Below, in pieces: positions 43,335 through 53,596 of a DNA stretch of 64,000 nt. The position numbers were made by a program, and so were the translations under genes. Each line of letters begins with the position of its first letter. Position 1 is the first letter of the stretch. A model generated the notes under the pieces. The model was not told the origin of the DNA and searched no databases. It saw only the letters and a list, made by a program, of their open reading frames with translations. The stretch is from Diploptera punctata (lineage: Eukaryota; Arthropoda; Insecta; Blattodea; Blaberidae): assembly GCA_030220185.1 (NCBI GenBank), contig JASPKZ010005709.1, positions 1,167,501-1,231,500 on the forward strand, in the 5' to 3' direction.

Positions 43335-43985
43335 CTCAGCAGGCCTTAGGAGACCGTGTGGTAGTAGAATGTCAATACTCCCACTTTTCTAGACAATTGG
43401 AACTTGATATCAACCCGGCTGTCAGCCCTGCATGGCAGCTGCCTTTACCCCCAGAATTTAAGTCTGATACTTATTTCAGTTGTCCCGTGCCATAGCTGAG
43501 TCGTTAAGGCAAGAAGCCTTGGCGCAGAACTACACGACTTGCGCTAGTTCAAGTCTCCATGGGGGAAGAAATTTTCTTATGGAATTTCGGCCAGTATGGG
43601 ACCGATGCCCACCCAAAATCGTGAGGCATTTGGGTACCTACAATAAATAGCGACTCCAGGTTGAGAAGACCAGCTATAACGGCTGGGGGCCCGACATGCT
43701 GACCACATGTCACCCCTACACTGGCTAGATGAATCTTCCTACATCTGTGATTAACACGTGGATGTTAGGCCAGCCGCCGAATGTTATGCCAAAGGTCCTT
43801 CTAGGCCTGTTGGCGCTTGGAGGGATGAGACATTTCAGTTAGAGGCTCAGTCGACCCCCTAGGGCAATGGTGCCTGCCAGAATTTTTGGGTAAAGTTTAA
43901 CAATCCTGATCCCACTGGTACTCGGAACCCTCAATCTTCAAGATTGGATGGGTTATTGCCTTAGCCATCTACAAAGTAAAAAATG
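43335..43985 (-). mobile_element. SINE (family S2) split by an S1 SINE
   Basis: The 43841-43985 half contains the head and GTACCAGTGGGATCAGGATT; the 43335-43472 half contains ATGCAGGGCTGACAGCCGGG and TTGTCTAGAAAAGTGGGAG. Together they match 59283-59580 in order. Confidence 0.75.
43482..43831 (+). mobile_element. SINE (family S1), 350 bp, with 9-bp target duplication
   Basis: ATTTCAGTT at 43473-43481 and 43832-43840 flanks it. tRNA-like head GTGCCATAGCTGAGTCGTTA, then TGGGGGAAGAAATTTTCTTA, ACAATAAATAGCGACTCCAG, GCTATAACGGCTGGGGGC, GTGATTAACACGTGGATG and TTCTAGGCCTGTTGGCGC. This is the most complete copy. Confidence 0.88.
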
Positions 43986-44003
43986 TCTCCTGTTAGCCTC
44001 GAG

Positions 44004-44335
44004 GTCCTGTGCTGTAGCATAGAGTGGTTCAGTCACGATGCCTTGGTTGCAGAATTTATGGGACTTTGACTGATTCAAGGCTCCATGGGGAGAAGAAATT
44101 TTCTCATGAAATTTTTGCCAATATGGGACCAGTGCCCACCCAACATCAACAAAAAAATGAGGATTTTGGGTAGCTACAATAAATAGCCTCTCCAGGCTGA
44201 TAAAACCACTATAAACATGTTAACCACATGTGACCCATACACTTGCTGGCATGATCGTCTACCTCTGTGATTAACACAAGTGGATGTGAGGCAGCAACCA
44301 GCTGGTAGGCTAAGGGACTTCTAGTCCTGTAGAAC
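44004..44335 (+). mobile_element. SINE (family S1)
   Basis: Diverged head GTGCTGTAGCATAGAGTGGT, then CATGGGGAGAAGAAATTTTC, GTAGCTACAATAAATAGCC and TTAACACAAGTGGATGTGAG. Confidence 0.8.
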
Positions 44336-44519
44336 AGTGGAGTTTGTTTTTGTGAGGCTCATGGTTTTGAGTTATTGTATGTCTGTTTTTGAAAAAAAGT
44401 CTGAATTCGAAATAAAATAATCAATTGAGTTGGTGTTTACTTGATGAAAATCCATATTTATTAATTAAATAAAAATAAAACATAGTTTTATTTGATTTTC
44501 ATATTTATTAAGATATAAT

Positions 44520-44562
44520 TCAGTGACAGCTGTTTCGGTACACTGTACCTTCTTCAGACATG
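44520..44562 (-). ncRNA. Hammerhead-ribozyme motif (PLE family 2)
   Basis: Core CUGAAGA (44557-44551), A, stem II GGUAC/GUACC (5 perfect bp), GAAA, stem III ACAG/CUGU, C17 at 44525. Stem I AC pairs with GU. Confidence 0.72.
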
Positions 44563-44762
44563 TTAACAAATTATGAATTGTGTTCCAACTGATCTAAGCA
44601 ACAATACAACAATAATCTATTTACATTTTTTTAATTTAACAAAGGCGATTCATTCAAATCAAGTTGAGAATTTACCAGTTTATTACTACTTTTCAATTTA
44701 TTTATTTCTACACAGCCTCCAAAAGGTCCAACTTCTTACCCTTATCACAAACATGTAAAATT

Positions 44763-44951
44763 TTAAAAATTTGGATCGAAACAAAGATTAAATTGGAATA
44801 GGTGTTTAGCATATTTTGAATATTCTAAATTTCTGTTATATGCTCTCATGTGTTCCTTTATCCGAGAGATAAAAGGTCTACCAGTTTGTCCTATATAGAC
44901 ATTGTCACATGTTAAAATTATCAGGTGTATATAAATTGAAGTGTGGCACAT
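44763..44951 (-). pseudogene. PLE GIY-YIG endonuclease fragment
   Basis: Encodes NVYIGQTGRPFISRIKEHMR, then NRNLEYSKYAKHLFQFN. It contains the YIG half and catalytic Arg region. The GIY half is lost at the inversion junction. Confidence 0.8.
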
Positions 44952-45226
44952 GTGACAATTTCTATATAGGACAAACTGGTAGACCTTTTATCTCTCGGAT
45001 AAAGGAACACATGAGAGCACATAACAGAAATTTAGAATATTCAAAATATGCTAACCACCTATTCCAATTTAATCATTGTTTCGATCCAAATTTTGAAATT
45101 TTACATGTTTGTGATAAGGGTAAAAAGTTAGATCTTTTGGAGGCTGTAGAAATAAATAAATTGAAAAGTAGTAACAAACTGTTAAATTCTCAACTTGATT
45201 TGAATGAATCCCCTTTGTTAAATTAA
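44909..45226 (+). pseudogene. PLE GIY-YIG endonuclease, C-terminal part
   Basis: Encodes SGVYKLKCGTCDNFYIGQTG (GVY and YIG motifs), RPFISRIKEHMRAHNRNLEY, NHLFQFNHCFDPNFEILHVC and LDLLEAVEINKLKSSNKLLN. The Glu in LEAVEI fits the conserved C-terminal Glu of this nuclease. It ends with a normal stop (LNESPLLN) about 80 bp before the hammerhead. The reverse transcriptase is missing. Confidence 0.88.
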
Positions 45227-45301
45227 AAAAATTAAATAAATATTGTTGTATTGTTGCTTAGATCAGTTGGAACACAATTCATAATTTGTTAACATGTCTG
45301 A

Positions 45302-45345
45302 AGAAGGTACAGTGTACCGAAACAGCTGTCACTGAATTATATAAT
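45302..45345 (+). ncRNA. Hammerhead-ribozyme motif (PLE family 2)
   Basis: Mirror copy of 44520-44562: core CUGAAGA (45307-45313), A, stem II GGUAC/GUACC, GAAA, stem III ACAG/CUGU, C17 at 45339. Confidence 0.72.
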
Positions 45346-45562
45346 AAATATGAAAATCAAATACAACTATGTTTTATTTTTATTTAAATAACAAAATAAA
45401 ATAGTTTCCAATTTTCAAAGGAAACTCTTCAATTTTTAAAATAATATTATTGAGGTATTTTAATCAAAATTATAGTGGGAGGAAATGCTATGAGCTATTT
45501 TATATTAATAAATGAGTTGGAGAAAATGTTTTAACATCTCACCTCACAAAGTTGCATGTCTT

Positions 45563-45609
45563 CACGATACCAGTTTCAAAAGTATAGTATTACTTCCATC
45601 TTCAGTCAG
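45563..45609 (-). ncRNA. Hammerhead-ribozyme motif (PLE)
   Basis: Core CUGAAGA (45605-45599), U, stem II GGAAGUA/UACUUUU (7 bp, two G-U), GAAA, stem III AC-UG-GU, A17 at 45568. Stem I UCG pairs with UGA. Confidence 0.7.
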
Positions 45610-45615
45610 ATTCCC

Positions 45616-45663
45616 TTGACTGAAGATGGAAGTAATACTATACTTTTGAAACCAGTATTGTGA
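45616..45663 (+). ncRNA. Hammerhead-ribozyme motif (PLE)
   Basis: Mirror copy: core CUGAAGA (45620-45626), the same stem II, GAAA, stem III AC-CA-GU, A17 at 45657. Confidence 0.7.
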
Positions 45664-46539
45664 AGACACACAACTTTATGAGGTGAGATGTTAAAACATT
45701 TTCTCCAACTCATTTATTATTGAGATAATTACAAAAATCATACATTAGAATATCTCTATGGAGAATATAAATGGAGAAAAATACACCATATATCTCCTGC
45801 TGATCTAGAATTAAAAAATTATAAACCTCAACATAAATTTAATGTTTTAATTTGAAAAATTGTCATTTAATTACTATTCCCATGCATTAATTAGTTTAGT
45901 GTTCATAACTTTTAGAAAATGCAGTAAAAAATTTCAACCCTTTAGCTTTAAAACTGTAGATGCTATTTTGTTTTGAATTTGCAGAAATGCAGTGAAAATA
46001 AAAATGTGGGAAAACCAGTCTAAACATTTCCATGCAGTTAAAATAGAGACACTTGCTCACATCCTTCTAATATGACATAATTAGGTAGATTTAGATGTGT
46101 TCTAGAGCACTGAAATTTTGGAAAAATGTTTTAATTTTGACAAAAATGGCCAAATTTGATTATTTAATTAAAATTCATTTAATAAATATTTTTAGTTGAT
46201 AGTATGTTGAATATAATTGTTTTTGTATTTATTAAAGCTTCGTATTCCTTGCGTAAAATAAACGCTGAAATGGCCTGAATATTCAGCCGGCCTAAAATAT
46301 GAGCTATGCAAGTTGTGACATTGTTTGGCTAAAGCAGGGTTGAAATTAACTTAAAGATTTAATAATTATTTTGTGCACCATTGAAGTAACTGTTCAAAGT
46401 TATAGTAATTATGAAGAAACATTGTATGAACGATTAAATAATAAATTAATGATAAAAGAGATCCGGGGTTCGAATCCTGGTCTGAGCAATCATTTTTCTT
46501 TCTAAAATTAAACTAAGTCCAATTCTGGAAAATGTTAAT

Positions 46540-46700
46540 TTAACAATATAACATCAAGATAACTGAACTACTTAATCATTCTTGTTCATTTGAACATGTT
46601 TCGATGTACCATGTATACCATCATCAGCTTTTCCAGACTCCAGATTCATCTAATTTATTAAGAAGAATCTCATAATGTTATTTCCTATTGTAATTTATTA
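46540..46700 (-). mobile_element. PLE-end remnant
   Basis: A single hammerhead on the minus strand with GTCTGGAAAAGC upstream of it, and AATCTCATAATGTTATTTCC at 46670. A tRNA T-arm scrap (CCGGGGTTCGAATCCTGG) lies at 46458-46475. Confidence 0.6.
46590..46632 (-). ncRNA. Hammerhead-ribozyme motif (PLE)
   Basis: Core CUGAUGA (46627-46621), U, stem II GGUAUAC/GUACAUC with one A-C mismatch, GAAA, stem III AC-AU-GU, U17. Confidence 0.55.
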
Positions 46701-47039
46701 ATTTCCTTTACAAAGTAATAATGTTTAATAGCTAGTTTTCATTTCAATGATTTTGGTTTATAAAAAAAATATATATAATTTTGTCGTAATATTTTATTTG
46801 TCTTTGGACAGCTATCAGCATTACAAACAATAAATAATAGCAGAACAAATACATGATCAAGAATACAGATAGTTTATAAATTAAAATAACCTAAACATTC
46901 ATTTAACATGACTATTTAACTCATGCCCCAAATGGGAGTCAATGACCAATCACGTTTCAATGATTTCTGTTTTACAAACATTCAGAGTCGTGTTTCACGA
47001 AATATTTATCAGTGTTAAATTTACCATATTAAAGAATGC

Positions 47040-47680
47040 TCCTCCTTTTTAATATTCTGAACAGGTCTGACCATTATTTTGCAGTGACTGGGCCTGCAAG
47101 AAATACGGCTACCAGATTGTATATATAGTGCATGAATGTCAACACATAGTGCTTGCAGGAGTTAATATAAAAACATTTGTAGCAATTTATTATACCACCA
47201 AAAAAAGAAACCACTGTTTGCACTTTCTTAAATGTATTTTTTCCTAGGTAATAATCCAGAAAAATATAATTGTCATATTTACATCATAGGACATCAGAAA
47301 TGAACTAATATACAGTTTGATGTGTTTCATTTTTTCTCCACTAGAGAGCATTCTTACAATATTGCATTCCTTTGGCAATAAATAGTATGATCTGGTTGCA
47401 GTGATAAACAAAAGAAGCAGATGAAGCATACCTATCGTTTCTCATTTGTTTTCAAACATCGCCGTTTACATTGAATATATAAATATTTTAAAATAACTAT
47501 AGTTAAATAATGATTTGTGAGTAAACTGCTTAATTTTATTCGTTAAATAGTCCTAACAAATGCCACTCTTGATTTCCAAATTCTCTAGATAAATTCACTC
47601 CTCACTTCGTGAGTCATGAATTTATCGATAATTTGGAAATCACTCGTGGCATTACTTATGATAATCCTTTATGTATGTGG
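47040..47680. repeat. Repeat of unknown class, copy 1
   Basis: Matches 60570-61085 in the same orientation: TTTTTAATATTCTGAACAGG, TTTTTTCTCCACTAGAGAGC, AAACATCGCCGTTTACATTG and TGCCACTCTTGATTTCCAAA. No coding frame recognised. Confidence 0.75.
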
Positions 47681-47891
47681 TTACACATTCCCTCATCTCT
47701 GGTTCCCGAGTTTGCATCTCGGTCGCTCCATGTAGGGTTCATGGCGATGAAATGGAGTCAGGGGAGATTTATCCCCATTTTCCCCGTCAAAAACTTAATT
47801 CCACTACTACATCATACTCATGTATCTATTTTATTTTATTTCATCTGCCTCTATGATGGTATGCCATGCCTGGTCAGCCAACATCCTTGTA

Positions 47892-48657
47892 AGGGAATCC
47901 ATTTTAAGCGGAAACCTTTTTACAGTGTTGCAGTGGCTCTCACTTTGCCTGCTATTGTGCTTGCACCAGAGGGGAGTGTGTTTTGTTACTATCGGCAAAT
48001 GAAAACAGTTAGAAGCTACAAAATACAAGTAACTCAACTAATTTAGATTATTATAAAAAATAGGCCTACAAATAGAGGCTTATTACTCACCATTCTTGTG
48101 GTGAAATCTGCCTGTTTAAGTTCCTGCATAAACCTTTGTTTATAAGGTCGAAATTTCAGCAGTCTGGTCGCTTCGCGGACTGCCCCTTGGATATGTTAGT
48201 TTACTGCGCCAAACATTTTAGTGATTTTCTAGGACTTACATCTAATCGCAACCGAATATCCTCAATTTTCTCTACTGTTAAAACGTGCCTTTCACGCTTC
48301 TTTGGTTTGTCACAAACTGAACCTGTTGTATGCCATTTTTTCATCCACTTCGAAAGGCACGATTTTGTAGGAATCATACAGTCAGGATATTTTTGAGAAA
48401 ATCTCCGAAAGTGCCTTCTATGGTTATTTCTCAATAAATAACATTCCACCAAATAAATTCACTGTTCAACCGTATACTTCATTTTTTATTACTTTCTTAT
48501 GTAACACATGACAACAAGCAACATGTGTCCCACTACAACACACTGAAGCAACTAACCGCTGGGATGTTGTGTACAACTTGTACCCCACGCTGCAATCGTG
48601 CTGCTCACAGCAGCGGCGGCAGAATGATGTGAGGTTTCCTCTTAAAATGGATTCCCT
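47892..48657 (-). mobile_element. 766-bp TIR element carrying a DUF4817 fragment
   Basis: The ends AGGGAATCCATTTTAAG..GGAAACCT are inverted for about 27 bp with one mismatch. GTA flanks both sides (47889-47891, 48658-48660), a possible 3-bp target duplication. The interior encodes a helix-turn-helix protein fragment. Confidence 0.72.
48201..48452 (-). pseudogene. DUF4817-type helix-turn-helix fragment
   Basis: Encodes MVECYLLRNNHRRHFRRFSQ, PDCMIPTKSCLSKWMKKWHT, TGSVCDKPKKRERHVLTVEK and DIRLRLDVSPRKSLKCLAQ. After a stop at 48201 the frame continues as TNISKGAVREATRLLKFRPY and YKQRFMQELKQADF to about 48100. This is the order of the N-terminal DNA-binding region found in insect DUF4817 proteins, which I believe are transposon-derived. 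The catalytic domain is missing. Confidence 0.7.
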
Positions 48658-48786
48658 GTATATCACAATATCACAGACCTTCAAAGTAGAGGCTTCTTCT
48701 CATCTCATCCCTTAAGCCATACATGAGTAGACTCTTTATATTACAATTTTGATAGCATTATATTTATTTTCTTAAATATAAAAATT

Positions 48787-49320
48787 TATATTTGAAGAGA
48801 AAAATTTTACACCGAGACTGGAGTTTGAATCCAAAGTCTATAGTTCTATACACATGGTTGCGAAACATGGACTCTTACTTTAAGGGAGGAGAAAAGATTA
48901 CGAGTATTTGAGAATAAAATTCTTAGGAAAAGTTTTGGACCAAAGAGAGATAAACAGACAGGCAAATTGGAGAAGACTACATAACAAATGAGCTAAATGA
49001 CCTTTATAGGAAACCAGATATAATAAGAACAATTAAGTCTCATAGACTGCAATGAGCAAGACATGGGGAATGAAAGAGGGGCATGGAGGCTTCTTGTAGG
49101 AAAACTAGAGGGAAAACTCCAGTTGGTAGACCAAGAATGAGGTGGAAGAATAACATTAACAATGACTTGGGGGAAGTAGATTATACAGGGGATGATTAGA
49201 AAACATTAGCTCATGATAAGGATGTTTGGAGAGCTTAAGTCTGCGCAGGGGATAGTGCCAGTGAGTTAGTGCTCTTTCTAACCGAGCTACCTAGGCCTCC
49301 AATCTAATGTGAATTTTTCT
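48787..49320. mobile_element. tRNA-like repeat split by a LINE
   Basis: TATATTTGAAGAGAAAAATT and a decayed T-arm (48810-48850) on the left, then AGTGCTCTTTCTAACCGAGC..CTAGGCCTCC (49266-49300) on the right, are the two halves of a tRNA-like module. 48855-49272 is a LINE L1A 3' end (plus strand) with several frameshifts. Confidence 0.65.
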
Positions 49321-49629
49321 CTTATCTATACAATTTCCGAGAGCGCCAAAGGCTATGAATCATTGTTCTACGTGCTATTTGGCAGCTTGGTCCAAATAAA
49401 GGACGAGACCAGACTTGGAATATCAAAACAAATAGTGACTTAGGTAATATAATTAAATATCAATTGAGTTGGTGTTTACTTGATGAAAATCCATATTTAT
49501 TAATTAAAAATCAAAATATAATAAATCATATTAAATTAATGTTGGGAAATAAACATTATGAGGTATAATCATTAAAATTCATCGGAGAACATATTGTTTA
49601 AACAACTCACCTCATAGGATTCATGCTTC

Positions 49630-49677
49630 CATGATACCGCGGTTTCATACACGGTCATATGTTCATCCTCAGCCATA
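49630..49677 (-). ncRNA. Hammerhead-ribozyme motif (PLE)
   Basis: Core CUGAGGA (49672-49666), U, stem II disturbed (GAACAU versus GUAU), GAAA, stem III ACC-GC-GGU, A17 at 49636. Probably weak. Confidence 0.55.
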
Positions 49678-49916
49678 ACTCCGACTGACGAAATTCTTCG
49701 GCCATCAACTGTTCTATTGTCATCTTCAGTGCTGCCATCTATGGCTGAATTTATGAACTTCGAAATCAAAGTAATTTCGTTAGGAATATCAAAATTCATT
49801 GAGATTCCTAACAAAATTACTTTGATTTTGAAGTTCATAAATTCAGCAATAGATGGCAGCACTGAAGATGGTGACAATAGGACAGTTGATGGCCGAAGAA
49901 TTTTATCAGTCGGAGT

Positions 49917-49963
49917 TATGGCTGAGGATGAACATGACTGTGTTTGAAACCGCGGTATCATGG
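49917..49963 (+). ncRNA. Hammerhead-ribozyme motif (PLE)
   Basis: Core CUGAGGA (49922-49928), U, stem II GAACA/UGUUU (5 bp), GAAA, stem III ACC-GC-GGU, A17 at 49957. Stem I UCAUGG pairs with UUAUGG. The stop codon of the PLE frame overlaps GAAA. Confidence 0.72.
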
Positions 49964-50039
49964 AAACATGAATCGTATGAGGTGAGTTGTTTAAACAAAA
50001 TGTTCTCCGATGAATTTTAATAATTTATAAAGTTTTATT

Positions 50040-50966
50040 GATATTTACTTCCAGTCCTAATTTCTTAGTGTTATTCAATAGTGTGTGCGTGTTGTCCTTT
50101 AGTATCTCCTCGCTATCGGCCAATAGTACTATGCTGATGATGTAGTACTATTGGCCGATAGCGAGGAGATACTAAAGGACAACACACACACACACTATTG
50201 AGTAACACTAAGAAATTAGGACTGGAAGTAAATATCAATAAAACTAAATATATGGTCACACGTAGAAATACATTATATTATGGAAATGGACAGTTAATGA
50301 AAAATGAGGGAAATTTTGAGGAGGTGGCTGAATTCAAATACCTAGGAACAATAATCACAAATAGGAATGAGATGCACAAAGAAATTAAACATAGGCTCAA
50401 TTTTGGAAATGCGTGCTATTATGCATTGCAGAGACTCTTGATGTCCCAACTCCTTTCAAAAAACGTTAAACTGAAAATATATAAAACTATTATTCTACCA
50501 GTTATATTATATGGGTGCGAAACATGGACTCTTACTTTAAGGGAGGAAATGATATTACGGGTATTCGAGAATAAAGTACTTAGGAAAATTTTTGGACCAA
50601 AGACAGACGAACAGACAGGTGAATGGAGAAGACTACATAACAATGAACTACATGGTCTTTATAGGAAGCCAGATATAATAAGAACAGTTAAGTATCGTAG
50701 ACTACGATGGGCAGGACATGTTGCACGTATGGGGAATGAAAGACTTGCATGGAAGCTTCTTGTAGGAAAGCCAGAGGGAAAACGCCCAGTTGGTAGACCA
50801 AGAATGAGGTGGGAGAATAACATTAACTATGATTTGAGGAAAGTAGATTATACAGGTAATGATTGGAAAGCTTAGCTCAGGATAGGGATGTATGGAGAGC
50901 TTATGTCCGCGCAGGCATGAACCTGCGGGTTCGATAGTGCCAGTGAGTAAGTAAGTAAGTAAGTAT
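50040..50966 (+). mobile_element. RTE-type LINE (family L1A) with 5' inversion
   Basis: 50040-50130 is the inverse of 50135-50235 (TTGGCCGATAGCGAGGAGAT; TTAGGACTGGAAGTAAATAT), so the 5' end is inverted and overlaps the plus-strand part. ATGCTGATGATGTAG at the junction encodes the ADD of the RT YADD motif. The open frame 50198-50875 has KKLGLEVNINKTKYMVTRRN, EVAEFKYLGTIITNRNEMHK, IILPVILYGCETWTLTLREE and GKRPVGRPRMRWENNINYDL. The tail is GTGCCAGTGAG(TAAG)n. Confidence 0.88.
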
Positions 50967-50967
50967 A

Positions 50968-51235
50968 ATAAATCACATCAGATCTCTTAGGATTGGATGG
51001 TTTGGTCATCTGATGAGAATGGATCAACAGAAGACTATATAAATGGAAGCCTACAGGAACTAGAGCTGTTGGTAGATCTAAGATGAGATGGCAGAACGAT
51101 GTTTGGGAAGATTTGAAGAAGATGAGGGAGACAAACCTGAAATTGGCAGAAGATTGAAGAGTCTGGCGGAAGATTGCGAACGCCAAAACATTAAATTTTG
51201 AAGTTTTGTGTCTTATGATGATGATCTGGCAGCTT
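50968..51235 (+). mobile_element. RTE-type LINE 3' fragment (another family)
   Basis: Frame: RLDGLVIRMDQQK-like, then GTRAVGRSKMRWQNDVWEDL and ETNLKLAEDRRVWRKIA with small frame errors. The tail is TTATGATGATGAT. It follows the 50040 LINE directly. Confidence 0.65.
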
Positions 51236-51539
51236 CTTTTTCTCTTCAAATATAATGTGTCATTCAGTGAGAAATGTTAAATTTAAAATAAAAACATCAA
51301 TAAAAGTTTATATTCATTTTTATGCAAAATCATGAAAAGATCACACATCTACTTTTATCAACTATGTGATTCTCAATTAAAAAGCAAGTCTCCTTTTTTT
51401 TTTAAAAGATTTTATTCAATTTTACTTGTCTCTTTCTGTGAGAAAGAATTTTTTTTCAACACTTCGATATATCCAATCATGCTAAAATTTTGCACACACC
51501 TTTGGTTCTGCTGACAATACAATATAGTATACTCAAGAA

Positions 51540-51760
51540 TTATATCATTTTTAGTCTGGACATCTTACTTCAATATTAATGCTGATTTGTTCTTGAACAT
51601 GTTTCAAAACAATTATGGGAAAGCTGACGATAAAACAGAATTGTTTTGAAACATGTTCAAAAACTAATTAACATTAATATTGAGGTAAGATGTCCAGACT
51701 AAAAATAATATAATTAAAATAACCTCAAAATATAACTTACTAAAATTAAATATTAATTAT
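51540..51760. mobile_element. Compact PLE-end foldback, relative of 12040-12330
   Basis: Same ends (GTCTGGACATCTTAC..TCAATATTAATG) and right flank AACCTCAAAATATAACTTAC. The minus arm is shortened so only the plus hammerhead is complete. Confidence 0.7.
51619..51662 (+). ncRNA. Hammerhead-ribozyme motif (PLE)
   Basis: Core CUGACGA (51624-51630), U, stem II AAAACA/UGUUUU (6 bp, loop GAAU), GAAA, stem III AC-AU-GU, U17 at 51657. The loop differs in length from the 12192 copy while the stem is kept. Confidence 0.7.
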
Positions 51761-51824
51761 ACTCAATAATGTTCGGAGGAATAAAAGAGTTGCATGAAAA
51801 ATCCTTCCCTTTTGTTTTCCATGC

Positions 51825-51985
51825 GACAGTTGGTAGCCCAAGAATGAGACGGGAGAATAACATTAATCACGATTTGAGGGAAGTAAATTATACAGGGAAT
51901 GATTGGAAAACATTAGCTCTGGATAGGGATGTATGGAGAGTTTATATGCATGCAGCCATGAACGTGCGTGTTCGATAGTGCCAGT
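51825..51985 (+). mobile_element. LINE L1A 3' end fragment
   Basis: Frame VGSPRMRRENNINHDLREVN, then YTGNDWKTLALDRDVWRVYM, ending GTGCCAGTGA. Confidence 0.75.
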
Positions 51986-52989
51986 GAATCTGTTATACTC
52001 AATATTGTAATATGTTCAAAATGGCAGCTGCTGCAAGATGCAAGATTAGCTTTTTCTTCACAACACCCTTAATATTGGTATTAAATGAAAGAACTTGACA
52101 AGTAGAAAACTATAGAGTAAATCACATTGTATGTTTTGAGACCTGTAGTATGACTAAAAAGTAGAAAATAAATTATAAAATATATTTAAAACAAGCCTTC
52201 ATTTAATCAAATTTAAAGTGGGAAGTAATTATGAGGTATAAAACAAAAAATACTTAAAGAATACATCACTCTACAACCTGATTTGAAACAAAGGAATCAA
52301 TTCAAGAAAATTACTTACTATTCTGGAACACACAGAAAATTAAAAGAGGTATTTAACAAATTCAATATTACGTTGGCACTGATTAACAAATTTAGTCTGG
52401 GTAATTTACTAATAAGAAGTAAATGAATCGTGAATTCTTCTTACCTCATACTTCTATGTTTTTTTTAAACAGAGCATTGCAGTATCAGCGACCATCGTCA
52501 CCATCATCAGCTGTTTTCATGATTCAATTTTTTCTTTTGCTGGTAATTATCCAAACTGCCATCTGGTGTTCTTTTGAAGGAGTCATTTTCTAAACTGCCA
52601 TCAAGCTTCGTTAGTCCAGAATCCCAAACTTCGAGATTCCGGACGAACCAAGCTTGATTACAAAGTTCTTCAAGAATACAACAGATGGCAGTTTAAAAAA
52701 TGACTCCTTCCAAAGAACACCAGATGGCAGTTTGGATAATTACTGGCAAAAGAAAAAATTGACAATCATAAAAACAGCTGATGATGGTCGCTGATACTGC
52801 AGTGCTGTGTTTAAAAAAACATAGAAGTATGAGGTAAGAAGAACTCACGATTAATTTGATTCTTATCAATAAAATCTCATAATGTTAAAAATTCCCAAAT
52901 GTGTTATATTAATCTACTAATAACTAATAAAAAGTAAAAATAGTAAAGGATCTGGAATTCATTAAATTAGTTGCAATGACTGCAAGATA

Positions 52990-52990
52990 G

Positions 52991-53036
<46 letters not shown>
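52990..53036. repeat. (TA)n(TG)n microsatellite
   Basis: About 6 TA followed by about 17 TG units. Confidence 0.95.
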
Positions 53037-53039
<3 letters not shown>

Positions 53040-53469
53040 AACTAAATGAATTTAGAAACTCGTATAAAAGGACACTTTAGAAATATTAAAAAATTATGAA
53101 AATGAAAAAGCGGCAATTGTGGCTCACAGTCTTCTAGAGAATCACAAAATTGGAAGAGAAACTAATTTTTTAAAACATTTAGAAAAGCCTTTGGAATTAA
53201 AAGTTTGGGAAAATATATACATTCAGAAGTATAAATATAGAGCCATGAATTTTGAAATTCCCAACGAGAAAATTTGATCTCGAAGTTCATAAAATCGGCA
53301 ACAGATAGCAGTTTGGAAGATGGTATTTTATTTTAGGAAGTGATATTTTGAGGTTATTTTAATTAAATTACTTTTAGTCTTTGTTTAATATTGAGGTAAG
53401 ATGATCAGACTAAAAATAATTTAATTTAATTCGAAGATGGTGTTTATGGCACAATTTTTACAGTTGGAG

Positions 53470-53515
53470 CCTGACTGAAGATGAAGTGAATGACCATTGA
53501 AACCGGTATCATGAA
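53470..53515 (+). ncRNA. Hammerhead-ribozyme motif (PLE)
   Basis: Core CUGAAGA (53475-53481), then stem II AGUG/CAUU (4 bp, three bases unpaired before it), GAAA, stem III AC-CG-GU, A17 at 53508. Stem I UCA pairs with UGA. Confidence 0.55.
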
Positions 53516-53596
53516 TACATGCAACTTTATGAAGTGAGATATATAAAAACATTTTCTCCAACACATTTATAAAAAGCTTACACCTCCAATAGTACC

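Larger units (their letters stand above)
44425..45400. mobile_element. Head-to-head pair of PLE copies (family 2)
   Basis: The minus copy (44425-44930) and plus copy (44920-45400) share the hammerhead, GIY-YIG coding part and outer ends (AAATAAAAATAAAACATAGT), and meet with essentially no spacer. Both are 5'-truncated at nearly the same point of the GIY-YIG domain. Confidence 0.88.
45485..45725. mobile_element. Compact PLE-end foldback
   Basis: Arms 45520-45608 and 45618-45710, nearly perfect, loop of only about 9 bases. It holds two hammerheads and the ends AACATCTCACCTCACAAAGT / ACTTTATGAGGTGAGATGTT. Confidence 0.78.
49550..50035. mobile_element. PLE foldback closely related to the 5637 element
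   Basis: Arms 49575-49800 and 49800-50030. The plus arm encodes FINSAIDGSTEDGDNRTVDG and SVGVMAEDEHDCV, the same C-terminus as the E2F-intron PLE. Ends: AAACAACTCACCTCATAGGA and its partner. The outer left end AAATAAACATTATGAGGTAT is present. Confidence 0.82.
52265..53545 (+). mobile_element. PLE (family 1) interrupted by a foldback
   Basis: 52300-52425 encodes KRNQFKKITYYSGTHRKLKE and FNKFNITLALINKFSLGNLL. 53040-53330 holds frameshifted remains of the GIY-YIG half (EFRNSYKRTL.., EKAAIVAHSLLENHKIGRET, KVWENIYIQ). 53470 has the hammerhead, then ATGAAGTGAGAT. A second foldback (52430-52880, CTTACCTCATACTTCTATGT and partner, hammerhead cores with GAUA instead of GAAA) and a compact AGTC-type end (53330-53420) are nested inside. 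Confidence 0.75.

Noticed and set aside
44763..45226. A host GIY-YIG nuclease gene
   Set aside because: The frame is duplicated in an inverted PLE pair with hammerheads and PLE ends, so it belongs to the element.
47609..48046. 145-codon open frame
   Set aside because: It crosses the border of the TIR element at 47892, has no domain and overlaps other frames.
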